Below, in pieces: positions 61,860-61,904 of a stretch of 61,904 nt of DNA. The notes beneath the pieces were generated by a model. It did not search any database. It saw only the letters and a list, made by a program, of their open reading frames with translations, and was not told where the DNA came from. Made by a program: the position numbers and the translations under genes. The DNA is from a virus: IMG/VR virus record IMGVR_UViG_3300042556_002563, positions 1 through 61,904 of that record. The stretch is one strand, 5' to 3'. Positions within the stretch are counted from its first letter, which is position 1. Each line of letters opens with the position of its first letter.

Positions 61860-61904
61860 AGAACCCACGGTATGCCGCTGCAACCTTTTAGTGCATTTGT
61901 TATA

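Overview
The window looks like a stretch of a large tailed double-stranded DNA bacteriophage (Caudoviricetes). About 70 closely packed protein genes, many overlapping by a few bases, all lie on the minus strand, together with one tRNA. There is a portal-like protein, a large tail-fibre cassette, and a phage replication and recombination set: DNA polymerase A, primase, DnaB-type helicase, RecA, an SbcC/SbcD pair, RuvC and a SF2 helicase. No large terminase, major capsid protein, lysis gene, integrase or reverse transcriptase is visible, so this is only part of a genome. The host cannot be read from the sequence.

Layout in the direction of transcription, from right to left. Positions 61.9-56.4 kb hold small unknown genes, an HTH protein fused to a deoxyhypusine-synthase-like domain, a DnaQ-type exonuclease, a structured non-coding stretch, tRNA-Gln(UUG) and an HNH protein. 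Positions 56.4-39.2 kb are the replication and recombination block: SbcD, SbcC, SF2 helicase, DnaB-like helicase, TOPRIM primase, a UDG-exonuclease-polymerase A fusion, an unknown 464-residue protein, a ParB-like protein and RecA. The last four are separated by strong hairpins. Positions 39.2-28.9 kb are mostly unknown proteins, with a DUF1016-N-like protein, a GT-A glycosyltransferase and a RuvC-like resolvase. Positions 28.9-22.0 kb hold the portal-like protein, a GT-B glycosyltransferase, an HD phosphohydrolase, thymidylate kinase and small unknowns. Positions 22.0-5.4 kb are a fibre/adhesin cassette of about 20 genes built from shared modules: collagen-like Gly-X-Thr repeats, Mtd-N-like beads, fibronectin III, LamG-like and glycine-rich domains. 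It contains a 2-oxoglutarate/Fe(II) oxygenase. Positions 5.4-0 kb hold cytidine deaminase, a 1637-residue cysteine-rich repeat protein and a partial gene.

Likely roles: thymidylate kinase and cytidine deaminase feed the nucleotide pool for the phage polymerase. The SbcCD pair, RecA and RuvC suggest recombination-dependent replication. The fibre cassette looks like a recombining set of receptor-binding modules that the oxygenase and glycosyltransferases might modify. The least ordinary items are the cysteine-rich giant, the collagen-like fibres with an embedded oxygenase, and the HTH/deoxyhypusine-synthase-like fusion. All homology statements are from reading motifs by eye; no database search was run.
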